NCBI GenBank assembly: GCA_021234155.1
Contig: JAJEKV010000002.1
Location: 41,313,986 to 41,377,985 of the forward strand
Direction: 5' to 3'
Source: Isoetes taiwanensis
Taxonomy: Eukaryota; Streptophyta; Lycopodiopsida; Isoetales; Isoetaceae
Length of the DNA stretch: 64,000 nt
Shown here: one piece after another, positions 32,861 through 44,860 of the stretch
Numbering within the stretch: position 1 is the first letter of the stretch
Layout of the letters: each line of letters starts with the position of its first letter
The notes under the pieces: model-generated
Told to the model about the DNA's origin: nothing
The model's database searches: none
The model's input: the letters and a program-made list of their open reading frames with translations, nothing else
Program-made: the position numbers and the translations under genes

Positions 32861-35800
32861 CCTCTTGTCAGCTTTTAGTCTTTATATTTTTATGAAAATG
32901 AGTAGATGTGATGAATGTATTGTTTTGGGTTGTTCTTTAAGGGCAAAACCTCGCTTTACGGGTTTTAGGTGTATATGCTTAGGTATATGCCGAATATACC
33001 TAGATATGCCGGTGGATCAGCCGGGTACACCGCTGCTTTGATCACATGTTCCAACCGGTGAACCGCGCGTACCGAAGCTCCAACTGATGCGTAAATCGCA
33101 GCGGGAAACAATATGAGGCCATACTCATTCTAGGAGACGAACTTCAAGCTTCAGGTTTTGATAGCCAAAGCCTCGAAAGTATGGCAACCCAACACTCAGC
33201 CTCGCTGCTGAACTCCAAACACGACAGAAATTCAACGGGAGTGTTGAAACTCACTCCCCGCTTCAAAGATTCCCTTTAAAAACACCATGTTTCTAAAATA
33301 AAGCCTTTTGAAAGTTGTCGAGAATTTCTAGAGGTTCGTGATTTTTTCGTGTAATTTTGGGCCATTATTAGGCTTATAACTTTGTACTTATGAAAACAAA
33401 TCATACAAATAGCTTAAATTTAGGCGTGAGGACTTGAAGAGACCGAAAGCATGAAAAAAACAAGCAATTTAATGAGAGGAAAAGTAATATGTTTTAATAA
33501 ATTTTCAGACATCAATATAGAAGATTCATTGTAATAAATAATGATAATTTTAATATGCAAAGAGTCAAAGATCTACATCATAGTCCCTCATTTTTTATTT
33601 TCTCTCAGTTCGTCTCTGCTGCCTTTGCCGAGACTTAAGTTTTGTATCCCTCCTTTTGTCTCCTCTGAATGGTAGCTACGCTACTTTTAAGCTCTCGCAA
33701 AGGTTGCCTCATCGCCAGTGAGCCGGAGAATGGAGGTCGTATCTCCGCAGGACGCTATTTAGCATAATCGCATGGAAGACTTGCCCTTAGCCTTGATGTT
33801 CATCCGTAAAGTAAGGCGTACCAGCCTCATCTTCACAAAATTAACAAAGATCCTTATCAATATCCACTCGCCACGCTTGCGCCCTTCTTAAGTGCACATG
33901 CGAGATAGTAGTACCAGAATCTCAGAGAAAGTATCATATCTAATCTCCCCGGACGCGAGAACATGTCCGTGAGATGGTTGATGAGCTTTTTGTGCTCGTA
34001 GTGATTCACAATCCCCGCTTTGTGCGCTTGGGTCCTCGCAATTCTCAGAAGATCACTGGAAACTCAAGGACGCTGAAAAGTTTTATTAAAGCGGCAAAGT
34101 GTTGAAGTGTTCCATGGTCCTTTCTCCCATCAAAACTCCACAAGCTAAGCATGAAGGTACTCTACCTGCTAAGCAACTTTGACCTCCACCATGGTAGTTG
34201 ATGCGTTCGCTTTGGTACCCAGTGAAACATTTAAAGTGATGTTAGCAAAACAAGAAAACACTTCAAAACCGTAATCAGAAAAAATACTATTCCTAATACA
34301 CTAATGTGAATCAAAGAGAAAAGTAATCAGATTCGAATAAGACCTCTACCGTATAAGGTTTTCTATATCCTCACTCGAAACCGAGAACCGCAAGTGGTTT
34401 TGAAAAGCTGATTCTACCAAGCCGTACTCCATGCTCGAATGGAAAGTAACTAAACGCCAATGTTTAGCTCGCTGCATCCCGCTTGATTCCATCAATAAAA
34501 GCATTAAATTCAAAATTTGAAGGCTGGTCGTCAGACTGGCTGCCTTTAAGCTTAAAACCCAGAGGGAAGATCAGGAAATAACCAAAGTGAAGTCCTGTGG
34601 CTTAACCAACCGCTCCCATTAAGGTTCGGGTGGCAATCACCGTGAATGATTGAATATAAATTGTTTGACCAAACATGCAAAATCTCTCGTAATGGATGGT
34701 TCCGCTCAACAAGCCACCAACGACCTTCCCGCTGCTCTAACCAAATGCATAAATCCCTCGAAGGTCTTTTGTTTTTCTTTGCTCGAGGAAAAACATAACA
34801 ACAATCAGAAGGGGAGATCGTGGTGTGCAAAGATCTAGGAATGTTGAGAGTACTTACCCAGCCCTCAAAATTTGGTGCATATTGCACAATGCGCCAGCCA
34901 AGTGGCTATTGGGTAGAGTTCCTTGCACCTTTCCCATGTCTCTACTGCTGCCGCCCATCAAACATGTTTGACATATGTTATGGCGCTTCTTTGGTCGCAA
35001 AGACGCTAAGGAAAGAAATGGAGCAAGAAACAAGTCAAAGTAGAAGAAACAAATAAAAGTCAACCTAAACGCATTCCTCGAATACAAAATCGGTTAACCT
35101 GGGTGATGCTGCTCGAACAATGCATTGTGTATTCCTAATGGCCATTGCTTCCTTCCTCGAAGGAGAAGCAAATGCAGGCTTCCCAATACACACATTTCTT
35201 TTAGAAGAGACATAGGCTCTGCATTACACATGTTTTATAAGTATTGTGTATTCGGAATACAATTTCGTCTCTAGAAAAGCATCAGGTATTCCTGGCACAC
35301 AAAGGCTCCATGTGAAGAAAGGTATGTGTATTCCTGAGTACAATTATCTTACCCTGATGTTTTGGGACTCTAACGCTTAAAGAGTAAAGTTTGTGCGTAG
35401 ATCCTACTTGTGCAATTCCTTGACATTTCTTCTAGGCTAAACTCCTTATCAACAACTTTTGGAGAAGCCTCTCCGCACTTCCTCGGCTCTGAGAAGCCCC
35501 GCATTTCAAAGCGACGTAATGGTCATTTCTTTGGGCACGCCGATGATTTTTTCTTGGTCGTCCCCTTGCTCCTGCTCTTAACCCCTCGCTCAACATTGAA
35601 AATATCTCGGCCTCGAGTTCCCAAACTGCTCAAAAAGATTTCACGCGAGATAGTTGATTTTGTTATTCGAATACGCTGTGCTTACCTTGCCATCTCTAAA
35701 GCTACTGAAACCAGCTATCGTGGCCAATGAGGCACACGCCTCCCGGCGCCCAAGGAAAACGTCAATTTCAGTCCTCACCGCATTCTTTCCTTTGAAAATT

Positions 35801-38538
35801 ACGCACCCTCGGCATGAACCGGATCTTGTTGATCTAAGTCTATCTTTAGTTTATATTCGTCGCGATCGGGTGGGTGTTGGTAACCATTTTCGCTTTCTTC
35901 AATGGGTGTAAGACCACAAAGGATAAATAAGTAGGACTCCGAGAGGTACCTCGGGTTCTTCTTCTTTCTTTATAGTTGCTCTCTTGCCTGAAGCCGGTGG
36001 GATTGCCTCCCCAAGACGTGGTAGGAGTGTAGGTCTTTCCTCACATAGTCCCGGGGTTTTGCACCGCCTCCGCTAACAAGGACAACTATTGGGGCCACAT
36101 GAGTACTTGATTGTCTCTTTATTCCCCGTCTTTTCAGTTCCTCAAGTGATCGGCGTGAAATTTTATGTAACTCGAAGGCCTTTTCACCAAATACTTTTCG
36201 CAGTTTATACAAGGGATCAAGTAAATAAATGACACCTCGGTACAAACTTGTGCAAGCGATTCCATTTTCTATGTTTTATCAACTTTTTTTCTTTGATAGC
36301 AAATACCCGTGGGCTTTGCCTTCCCTTCTTCTTCTTTTGTACCCTCAGAGCATCTTCTCATGTAATCAAAGCCGCTTGCTTTTTAATTTTAGCGCAACTT
36401 GCCTTTGCCGCTTTGGTGGTGGTGACTCGTGGTCTTTCTTCGTCTCTCATGGACTCCCGTGATGGTGATGATGCACCGCTTCGGCTCTCGTGGGTTATCC
36501 TCTTCCCTTGTTCTCACTTCGCCAGGGAAGTCCTCGCCGCTGTGCTTCAACGTAGGTTAATGATGGAACAGAGCTTAATTTCTTTGTTCGTGTAGTGAGA
36601 AACATACTTGTAAAGAGGATGTGGATTTACTTTCACCACTTAAGGTAGGATTCATCAACATGAATAAGCCTTGGGATGTCTGGAAAAGACAGCCTCCCTA
36701 CCCACTGCACTCCCAGCCTACTTCACTCACTACGTGATGGTGCCCACGCGCATTAAATTCCCCACATCGCATCTTTTGGTTCCAGGGTCTACAGATATGT
36801 AGAAAGTAAGGGTGTCAGATTTGTAAGTACCCTTTGTAAAGAAACTACTGAGTTTGGAAGTTTTCGTGAGATAGTAGGCTTATCCTAATTTCTCGCCTCT
36901 ATGGGTGCGTTTCGTGGGATTTTAAGGCCTCTGCTGTTTCACGCCTTCTTGTTCTGTAAATTGTTTGTAAACACGACCTTGTTAGAGAAAAACAAGTACA
37001 AAAACTATTCCATCACAAAAATGTCTTGCAAAAAGGAAAAAGAGGGCAAAAAGAGGACAAAATGCCAAAAAGCAATCGCAATCTTGACGTAAGAAAAGGT
37101 CTAAACAAGCTTCAGCGTAAAAACGCCAAAAATAACTACAAAACCCATGGAAAAGTAACCTCTTAAAACCTAAAACACGAATTTCACCGGCTTAAAGGTA
37201 TTCCCGGAATACACTTTGTCCGAATACAATTTCTCGAAAGTGAAAGCGAAAGCCGTGACATTCGGCCTTCGAAGTGAAGGCCAAAGTATTCCTGAATACA
37301 CTTTCGCTTCGAAAGTGAAGGCTAAAGTATTTTGGCGATACTTCGAGGGAAGGCGTATAGTACCGGAATAAGAAACAGACATGCAAAATGATTGTATCGC
37401 TGTACTTTCTTATCGACCGGCCCATGTTCGCCTATGTGAATCGAATACTGCCTCTCAATATTATAATCGGGCGCTACCATGCACTTTGTGCCCAGACCGA
37501 ATACGCAGAATCGGCTACCAAATTTCCTTTTAAAGGTATCATTTTCGCCTTTCTTTTCTATGCGTGAAGCTGGAATACGCTTAGCTTTACTATCCTAATT
37601 TTGTGGCCCCAGAATAGCTTTATTTTGACTTCTCACTCTGATTAGCACCGGAACTTCTACTCTGTACCACGGGGTATTCGAATAAGAAAAGCTCGCGACA
37701 TGCAGTTTCTTAAATCTCTTTATCATTTTGCGCTATTAAGATGACGAACCGCCGCGGAACAAGCTTCCACCAATCTTTTGTTGTCTCAAGCTCGTCTCTG
37801 CTCCGGCACGCCAAACAACGCTTACTTCTAGTGAAGACCGCATTCTCCCACTCCTACCTCTACTTCATCATATGCTTCTCAAGACACACTTCCAGTCCAA
37901 AGACGCAATACTCCACCACCCTTCCAAATCCCGCCGTACCAAGTCCTCGTGACAAGACACCCATCTCCTTCCCAAAGAATCACTAACAGTTCTGGAAAGT
38001 ATTGCTGCTATCACCCTTTGTTCCATCCTGACCACCTATAGAAGCTCCACAACAACGGTGTTCAAGAACAAGCCCCCCATTTGTTGCTTCACTTCTTCAT
38101 CCAAAAACATACAAAGAACACGTAAGTAAAGAAGACCGTGAGATTCACTACAAAATTCTCTCTCACCAGACTTCACTACAAATGAGAACGACGCCCAAAG
38201 ATGCACTCCTCTTCACACAACAACTAGACACATGGATTTGCGTAATTCCAAATCTCTAAAGGAGATGTTTGCAAGAACTCCTTTTCACATGGCATAAGAA
38301 CAACATGCCACAACCTCTTATGGGCCATCACCATCCTTTTTAACACGACCTCAGCCTCTATTCGAACAACTTCACGTGGTCCTGCTTTTCCTCTACAAGC
38401 ACACCACTCGTGACAGGAAGTCACCCCGCAGTAGAAGTTTCATCGTAAGATGAAGACACCAACGAGGAAACAAAGAGAGATTAAGTATGTTCTCAAGCCA
38501 ATCTTCAAAGAAATTCCGCGTGGATTTTGGTTTGAGGC
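32861..38538. other. about 5.7 kb without a recognisable gene
   Basis: Many short frames occur on both strands but none carries a family signature. A 91-codon minus frame (35970-36245) with a charged helical N-terminal half and frames at 35410-35911 on + are the longest; I would not call them genes. The distinctive content is the set of palindromic GTATTC..GAATAC words listed separately. Confidence 0.45.
35247..37690. repeat. cluster of GTATTC(n)GAATAC palindromes
   Basis: Perfect or near-perfect copies lie at 35247-35261 (tgtattcggaataca), 35328-35341 (one mismatch), 37198-37212 (gtattcccggaatac), 37286-37299 (gtattcctgaatac), with partial forms near 35285, 35660 and 37673. Several are followed by caattt or cactttcg. 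Around 37200-37340 the palindromes sit in a field of duplicated 'cgaaagtgaaggc.aaagta' words. Confidence 0.7.
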
Positions 38539-40111
38539 GTGTTCTCCAAGGGAGAAGAAATCTTATGGATGAACACACAAAATGAGGAGACTTTGAGAAC
38601 TAAATGTCGCCTTCTATTGGGTTGCATCAACAGATTTATTATGGCTAAATTAGCTGCAGCGCTTAGAGACAACTACGGGGCCCATGACATTGGCGCACTG
38701 CACGCCTATCACTTCTTAGCTTATCATAAAGTATCAGACCGCGAACACCTTCTGCACTACATTAACCGGCCAAGAAGTTTGCCGTAAATGCCTTTATGGT
38801 TAAGTCCAATCGCTTAGGGTCCACCGCACGCGTCTAGACTACACAAAAGACCGACAAAAAATCCAAAGAATCGGCGATCATTGTGACCAAGAAGAGTTGT
38901 AACCATGCATGCCCTTTTGTCACAGGTCATGGATGGAGAGAAATATTTAGAGAAACATGTGAGTAGTTACCTAACAAAGAACATGTATCATTTAACCGAG
39001 CAACATCACTGTAAGATGCTTTTAATGAGTACAAAGAGATTCTGTGAATTTCGCCTTTCAAGACATCTCTTTACTCACACTTCAATTGTGACTGTGGAAA
39101 AGTGAATTCGTCTTGTGAAAATTCCTAGAAAACATAGAATGTTCTGTTTGCTCGAGGTGCGCGTGAATTAAAGAGTCAACGAAACCGCAAAGACAGAGGT
39201 CGAAAAGAAGTAAGCTCATGTTCTCCACCTCTCACTTGTTTCAGAGAAAATGTTTTGACCTGATTTCTTCTACGTATATTGTGCAAATGTAACCTTGCTG
39301 TGACATCGTGAAATAACAAGCAACAGAGAGAAGAAAGCTGCCAAGCATAGAAAAAGCTCTGAACGCCCACTGCAATACATGTTCAATGGACAAAAGAAAA
39401 ACAATCCATTTCTTTAAACATTCCAAGGATGCCGAGTGGAATGTTTTGTTAGTATCCACCTTGTAGGAGCTATGGCCTTCAAAGGAAGCTCTAAAGTGCA
39501 AAGTATTTTTGACTTATCCAAACTTGCATGCGGACCCTAACCTCACAATTACAATTCTTAACAAGGTCCCTCGCGGCGAGCAAGAGCAATTACCACTGCT
39601 TTTATCTCAAGAATCCTGACAATACTACAAGGGAGAACAAGAATCAAACACTCTTTTGCATAATCGCGGCCATGTTAGTGGAGCTAGGGATCTTTAGAAA
39701 AGTGAAGCTCGGTTTACTTGTAGGCTACACTCCATGATCGATTGACCAAATGTTCAAAGAGATTTTCTCGTATGCCTTAGAAGGAAATAGTTTCGCCTTC
39801 CTTCTTCTGGGTTTAATTATTGAAGATTCTTACACTCCTACCCAAAGGGTCGATCTTCTTAAAGAGACCTGGGCCGATTTTAGAGAGTTTGTTTTCTCAA
39901 CGCTCAAAACAGAGAACAAGTCAGTGAACAAGTTGAATGATTCACCTTTTCAAAGATCATATCAAGTTCTACTTGAAGGATGGTCAAAGTTTACAGGGAA
40001 GAAGTATACCACAACTAAGGACCGAGTCCACCTCAGAGGATTACGCTCTAAATATATTCCACACTTCCTTCATAGAACGTGGCCGAACAACTTGCTCAAA
40101 ATCCTAAGTTG
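38539..40111 (+). mobile_element. transposase-like protein remnant (DUF7869-type signature)
   Basis: The + strand contains three coding-like stretches. At 38539-38787 the frame ends ...HKVSDREHLLHYINRPRSLP, and at 38905-39105 comes YLEKHVSSYLTKNMYHLTEQ. At 39610-40111 the signature part is PDNTTRENKN, then LFCIIAAMLVELGIFRKVKL, then LLVGYTP-stop-SIDQMFKE, then EDSYTPTQRVDLLKETWADF. The pattern 'D-N-x-x-x-E-N-K-N ... V-E-x-G-I-F ... V-G-H-T-H-x-D-I-D-Q-M-F' is one I know from uncharacterised transposase-like proteins in plants and animals (the DUF7869 name is from memory). The expected H-x-D is replaced by P-stop-S, so the copy is inactive as written. Terminal repeats were not found. Confidence 0.55.
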
Positions 40112-42369
40112 AGTCCAAGGCAAGGTATAGTGCACTCTGTAGTCATCCTTAAAAGCCATTGAAAATGGAATTTGCTCAGCTTTAAGTACTTCTTAGAAGA
40201 AGATCTGGATGTGGTGGAGTAATTTCTTTCTAACAAAAATTGTTGTACAAAATATAGCTCTAAGACGGTAAGAACTATTTCAATGGCCTAACACCTTCCA
40301 TCAACCCCAAAGACCAAGCAGTCCAAGCAAGGCTAAGCATTTGCACCGCAGAGAAGATCTAGGAGGACCGAGTCATGTACCTTCTACCAAGACGCAGTGA
40401 ATGAGCCTCAAGGTAATATCACGTAAATTACCAAAGGTATACAATTGCTCTTCCGATCGAGGAGGATGACAAAGGCCTAATTGCCTGATAGTAAAAAGTG
40501 CTTGACATGTACCAAGGAGGAAGGCTTAGTCACTAAACTCTGCCGATTCATTGGTTTGCAACACGCCGTAAAAATGCTTTTGAAGGTAGATATGAGTTAG
40601 AAATGAGAAGTCAAGGAAAAGGAGAAAAGTCCAAGAAGGGTTGTAGGACGAAATGAACCTTAATGACGGACTATTTTGTGCTATGATTTTAAATTGAAAT
40701 TCCATTAAATCGCTCACGCCGTGAAGACTATCAATTCTGCTTAAAAGTTTGTAATTACGTAAGAAGATGATGAAGAAGGTGGTGACAATGCTTCACCGGT
40801 TCGTTGATAGTGATGAGGAAGATAACTCAAGCACTTCCTGATGACAGTTGGAAAGAAGTGAAGGTGATGACGCATGGTATGGGAAATGAATATGAAGACG
40901 CCCCGATCCCTCTCTCATCACTCCTCACACTTTTGCACATAATCGAAGTCTTAAAAGATCAGAATTTGTGATGTGAATATGAAGATTCTATCTTCAATTT
41001 TTGAGAATACTACGCTTCAGCCATGACTTACTTCAATTTTTTTGTTAAATATTTTATCCTCCTAAATTAGAGCTTGCCTCAAAACATACTTTAAGAACAT
41101 TCTATTTGCTAAGAAAAGTGACACTTTAAAAGTCAATTTTTTCATTGAAAAAATTAGTCATTTGGGAGGGGGGTCAAATAGAATTTCATGCATCTTTTTA
41201 ACCTCGCTTTTACCCCTTTTGTAAAAAAGGAATCTTTGAGGAATATTCTTTGCTCTCGCTTGCTCAGATTTGCTCCCGCTTAATACGCATCTTGTTTCCG
41301 TGGTTCACACTTGTGACCGGGTCTTGTATGATGCTACTATGAGCCAGCCCAACTCCTCCTTCTACATCTAAGGCCAAACTTGTCACTTGCTTGTTCTGCC
41401 GGGCATAAGTTTCCCTAGTAACCGGGCCTTGGAGTGTCTGTTCCCTATATTTTATTTTATATACAAAGATAGTTAAGCAAAACTAACATCGCGGCGCTTT
41501 TATTATCAAACCTTTGTTATTTTACCACACTCATTGTCAAAACGTACACTCAAGCAAAGATTGTCATGTACTTAAAGGTATAGTACTTGTACAATACGCC
41601 TTCCAAGTTGCAATGTATCTCTTTTATGTAATTTTGTATTTTTGTACGCTACTTATGTTTGCCATGCGTGTCGCTCTTTCGCTTATGTACAAGACGCATA
41701 TTACGCTACATACTGAAAAATATAAAGTTCTTTATATAAATATTGCAATTTTGCACTTAAAGTTAGACTTTTTTGAGGAGTTCCTTTAAGATCTGAACTT
41801 TAAGGAGTTGGCTAAGAGGTCTGGCTGGTCAAATAAGAACCTGCAATAAAAAGTTCATGTAAATGAATTGAAATTAGTACTAAAGCAAAGAAATATAAGC
41901 ATAAAATTTTACATGCTCTTTATCAAACACTACAAGAGCTAGAAACATACAATTAGAGTTTTTTAGTCTTGAAATTGACATTAGACATTGGGGGGCACAA
42001 AATTGACATGAGGGTAAGATTTAAATCCATCAAAAGAGAAAAAAATTGACCCTACAATTTAGAGGTACAAGATGTGTTGTACACTACCTGTTAAGTACTA
42101 TAATACGCATAAAAATCGTAGTGTAGGGTAATGTGAAACAACACCTAAACTGAATGGCCATTGATCCTTTTTGAGATTGCATTACTAGGTTAGAGTGGCC
42201 TTGTTTTACCTTATTATCAATAAGCAATACATTATTTTAATGCTAAGATCAAAATTTTGATTCAAAATTTATCAGAAATTTACATTCCCATCATCGTGGG
42301 TTATCAGCCTAATTTCTTCTTCCTGGCCAACTGTTGCTGCCTCTAATTAACATTCTTATATTATGGAAG
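40112..42369. other. intergenic, nothing recognised
   Basis: AT-rich DNA. The longest frame (41514-41789, 91 codons) is leucine- and tyrosine-rich in a TA-rich tract and looks like composition rather than a gene. No element ends seen. Confidence 0.45.
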
Positions 42370-43335
42370 CCAAATATATGACAATGGAGACTGAAATATG
42401 TAGCATAATAAATGTGGGGTTTTCTTTTGTGAAGCCAGACGCTTTTCTTCACTAAGGTTTTCCTATGGTTTCGTAGAATGTATTCAAATGGATGTACTAA
42501 TGCGCATATCTATGCACCATTTGTTTCATTGATTTTAGTCCTTTTTCCAACGGTCAACAATCAACGGCTCACAACAAAGTTCGTTTGCGGCGCGGTGGTG
42601 CATAATGGTCAACAACAACCAATGGCTCACAAGAAAAGCCTCTTTGCGGCGCAGTATGCATAAATTCATTAACAACCAACGGTTCACAACAAAAGCCTTT
42701 CAGGTAAAAGGTGCATAACGGGCACACATACCAAGTGGCTGCATGTAGCAAGCTTCTACCCCCAAGTAAACACATTTCTTATTATAACTTTTGATCCAGA
42801 GCTTCCCTTGCTTGAAGATACTCTTATTATGCTGGAAAGCTCTCTCTCCGAGATCTTTTGATAGTAAAAGGATATGGATATATTTGCTGCTATCTATGCT
42901 AAAAACAGCAATTTTTCTCGGGGCCGGTTGTAGGCTTTCACATCCTACCACCTGATTAATACAGGATTGCGCTATTGATATTGTTTTATGGCTCATTCCT
43001 AATGAAGGTTGCAAAAATTACCATGCATTTTTAGATTTTGAGGCAGTTATTAAGCAAATTCCAAGGCTTCTAGATCCTTAGCACAAGGTAAAAGTTTCCC
43101 CACTTGGTTTCTCACCACAAGAATCCATGGAGGCCAAAGGTCACAGAATTCCGCTGAAAATGTTTCATGTATGGGTGTTGCAAACTTTATGACTTCTCTT
43201 AATGTCGAGACTTAATCCGCTTCTATCTTTATGGTAACTTTTACTTATGTTCATTTGTTTTATTGTGATGAAATTCAAAAGCTGTGTGATGAAAGTTTCC
43301 TCAAATGAATTTAGTTTTTTTCGGTTTGAATTTCA
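42370..43335. repeat. 1 kb dispersed repeat, copy 1 (copy 2 at 60790)
   Basis: This tract aligns in the same orientation with 60790-61855. Shared landmarks, in order: atatgtagcataataaa, atggatgtactaatgcgcat, caatggctcacaa (repeated two or three times), ataacttttgatcc.gag, tgtaggctttcacatcctac, ttgaggcagttat, aatccatggaggccaaaggt, gtatgggtgttgcaaacttt and gtttgaat. Internally it carries a tandem of about 70 bp built on 'caacaa.caa.ggctcacaa.aaaag'. Non-coding. Confidence 0.85.
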
Positions 43336-43374
43336 TATTCTAAGGGCCAAAAAATTTTTGCAACACAAACCACA

Positions 43375-43510
43375 ATATCCAACATATAAAAATTAAACCC
43401 CCAACACATAATAAACACATAAATAACCAACACATAACAACCATTGACATTAACAACCAACATAACTACCATTGACATATGAACAACACAACCATTGGGT
43501 CCAACACATT
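43375..43510. repeat. AACACATAA-type minisatellite
   Basis: Low-complexity A/C-rich tract made of variants of aacacataa and aaccaacataac, with ccattgacat inserted twice. It immediately follows the 1 kb repeat. Confidence 0.75.
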
Positions 43511-44527
43511 TGAATTTAAAATCCCTCTCTTAAACCCTCTCTTTGTTGGGTATATTCACACCTGGCGGGATTTAGGGCAAATGTAGAGCCCCTATACTGT
43601 ATATTGCACGCATAAAATCAACACCATATAGTATTCGCTTGAAATCTTATAGTATTTTAAGTAATCTTGTTATACAAGATAGCAAATTTTGTACTGTAGA
43701 TACCCCACAAACGAGGAACTTTAATGTACGATGATTAAGGAATAAGGGGTGTAATATGCCTATCTAATGTTTCTCTCAAGGTTCTAGAGTCACCCCCCGT
43801 GAAGGCGCACCCAAACCTCGCAAAATTTATGGATCTTCTTTTGGTGTACCATGGGCAGTACAAGGAGGCCTTAATGTGGCGCTAGACAGGTGTCCCTGCT
43901 GCCTTCCTACCCCTTGCCACATCTGAAACTAGAAGGATGAGTAATAGCTATATGAAGTCAAACTTTTTATATATTACGAAGTCTCCAGCTCAAACCTACC
44001 ATTCCTGACTGGCTAAGCCTACCTCAGAAGCTTTCAACATCAAGATCACAAAGCCGCGATCCTTATAATTCATATTCCGCTAAAGTCATGCATATGAACC
44101 CTTTGTTGCACGGCTGGATAAAAGCATGTTAGGGTGCGCCTTAAAAAGTATCATTTAGGAAGCGCAAAAGTACCCAAAAAAGGTAGCCAGCACTGGATAC
44201 TAGGTATTTGTCTTGTTAATATGTCCTTGACTTCTATCTTGGATTTTTGAATTGATTTTAATGAAAAGAAAAATAAACAAGGTGCTGCACACGGAGGGTT
44301 GCCCTCCATGGCCTAAATCATAGTTCAAAGTCATGTTTCGGCATGATTGAATTACTTCGTAATGTAAACATATATACTATATTTTTGCAAGCATCAACCT
44401 TGTGGTGTTAGTCCAAAGTAATTGCAACATATTGACGTTAAAAGGCAAGTAATATCACAAGTAAGGACATTAGCACGACAACACAGTAATATCGCCATTA
44501 GTTCTCGCCTATATTGCCTCCGCTAGG
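43511..44527. other. intergenic; second copy of the 13.8 kb dispersed repeat
   Basis: No gene recognised. At 44293-44340 the words ggttgccctccatggc and ctaaatcatagttcaaagtc repeat those at 13826-13885. Confidence 0.5.
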
Positions 44528-44860
44528 TCAATAAGCCAGAGTAAATGATAGAAGAAATAAAAGTTTACCGGCCGAGCCAACATATCTACCATAAATCTCA
44601 CCGTTCTTGATGAAAGGAAAGGTAGGAACTGAGGATCTCTCCAATAAGTTCGCCTTTGTTAGAGCCAACATATCTACCACAAATCTCACCATTCTTGACG
44701 AAAATAAAGGTAGGAACTTCCACAACGTTCATATTCTTCAAATACTCTATACAATCTTCACTTTCATCCCCATTCAATCTAGCAAAATGCATAAAGATCC
44801 CGCATCTTCCTAGCAAGTTTTACCACGTGATAAACCTTTCACACAAATGCAGCGCTTAAG
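44528..44860 (-). pseudogene. thioredoxin-like C-terminal exon with internal 88-bp duplication
   Basis: The minus strand encodes [20 protein letters not shown], then [20 protein letters not shown], then [12 protein letters not shown]. This is the C-terminal half of a thioredoxin fold: beta strand, helix, cis-proline strand V-P-T-F, F-x-x-x-G, then G-x-x-x-x-L-I-x-x-I. A second partial copy follows at once ([20 protein letters not shown]). The two V-P-T-F segments are 88 bp apart, so they lie in different frames. The active-site W-C-x-x-C half is not in view; it may be in an upstream exon I cannot find, or lost. Plant thioredoxin-like proteins with an 'NGDE...VVEVPTF' segment are known, but I cannot name the subfamily. 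The duplication disrupts the C-terminus. Confidence 0.65.

Noticed and set aside
41514-41789. 91-codon + frame
   Set aside because: Composition-driven (Leu/Tyr/Phe in TA-rich DNA) with no motif.
43375-43510. CRISPR-like array in the AACACATAA tract
   Set aside because: Units vary in length and have no distinct spacers; simple low-complexity minisatellite in a plant genome.
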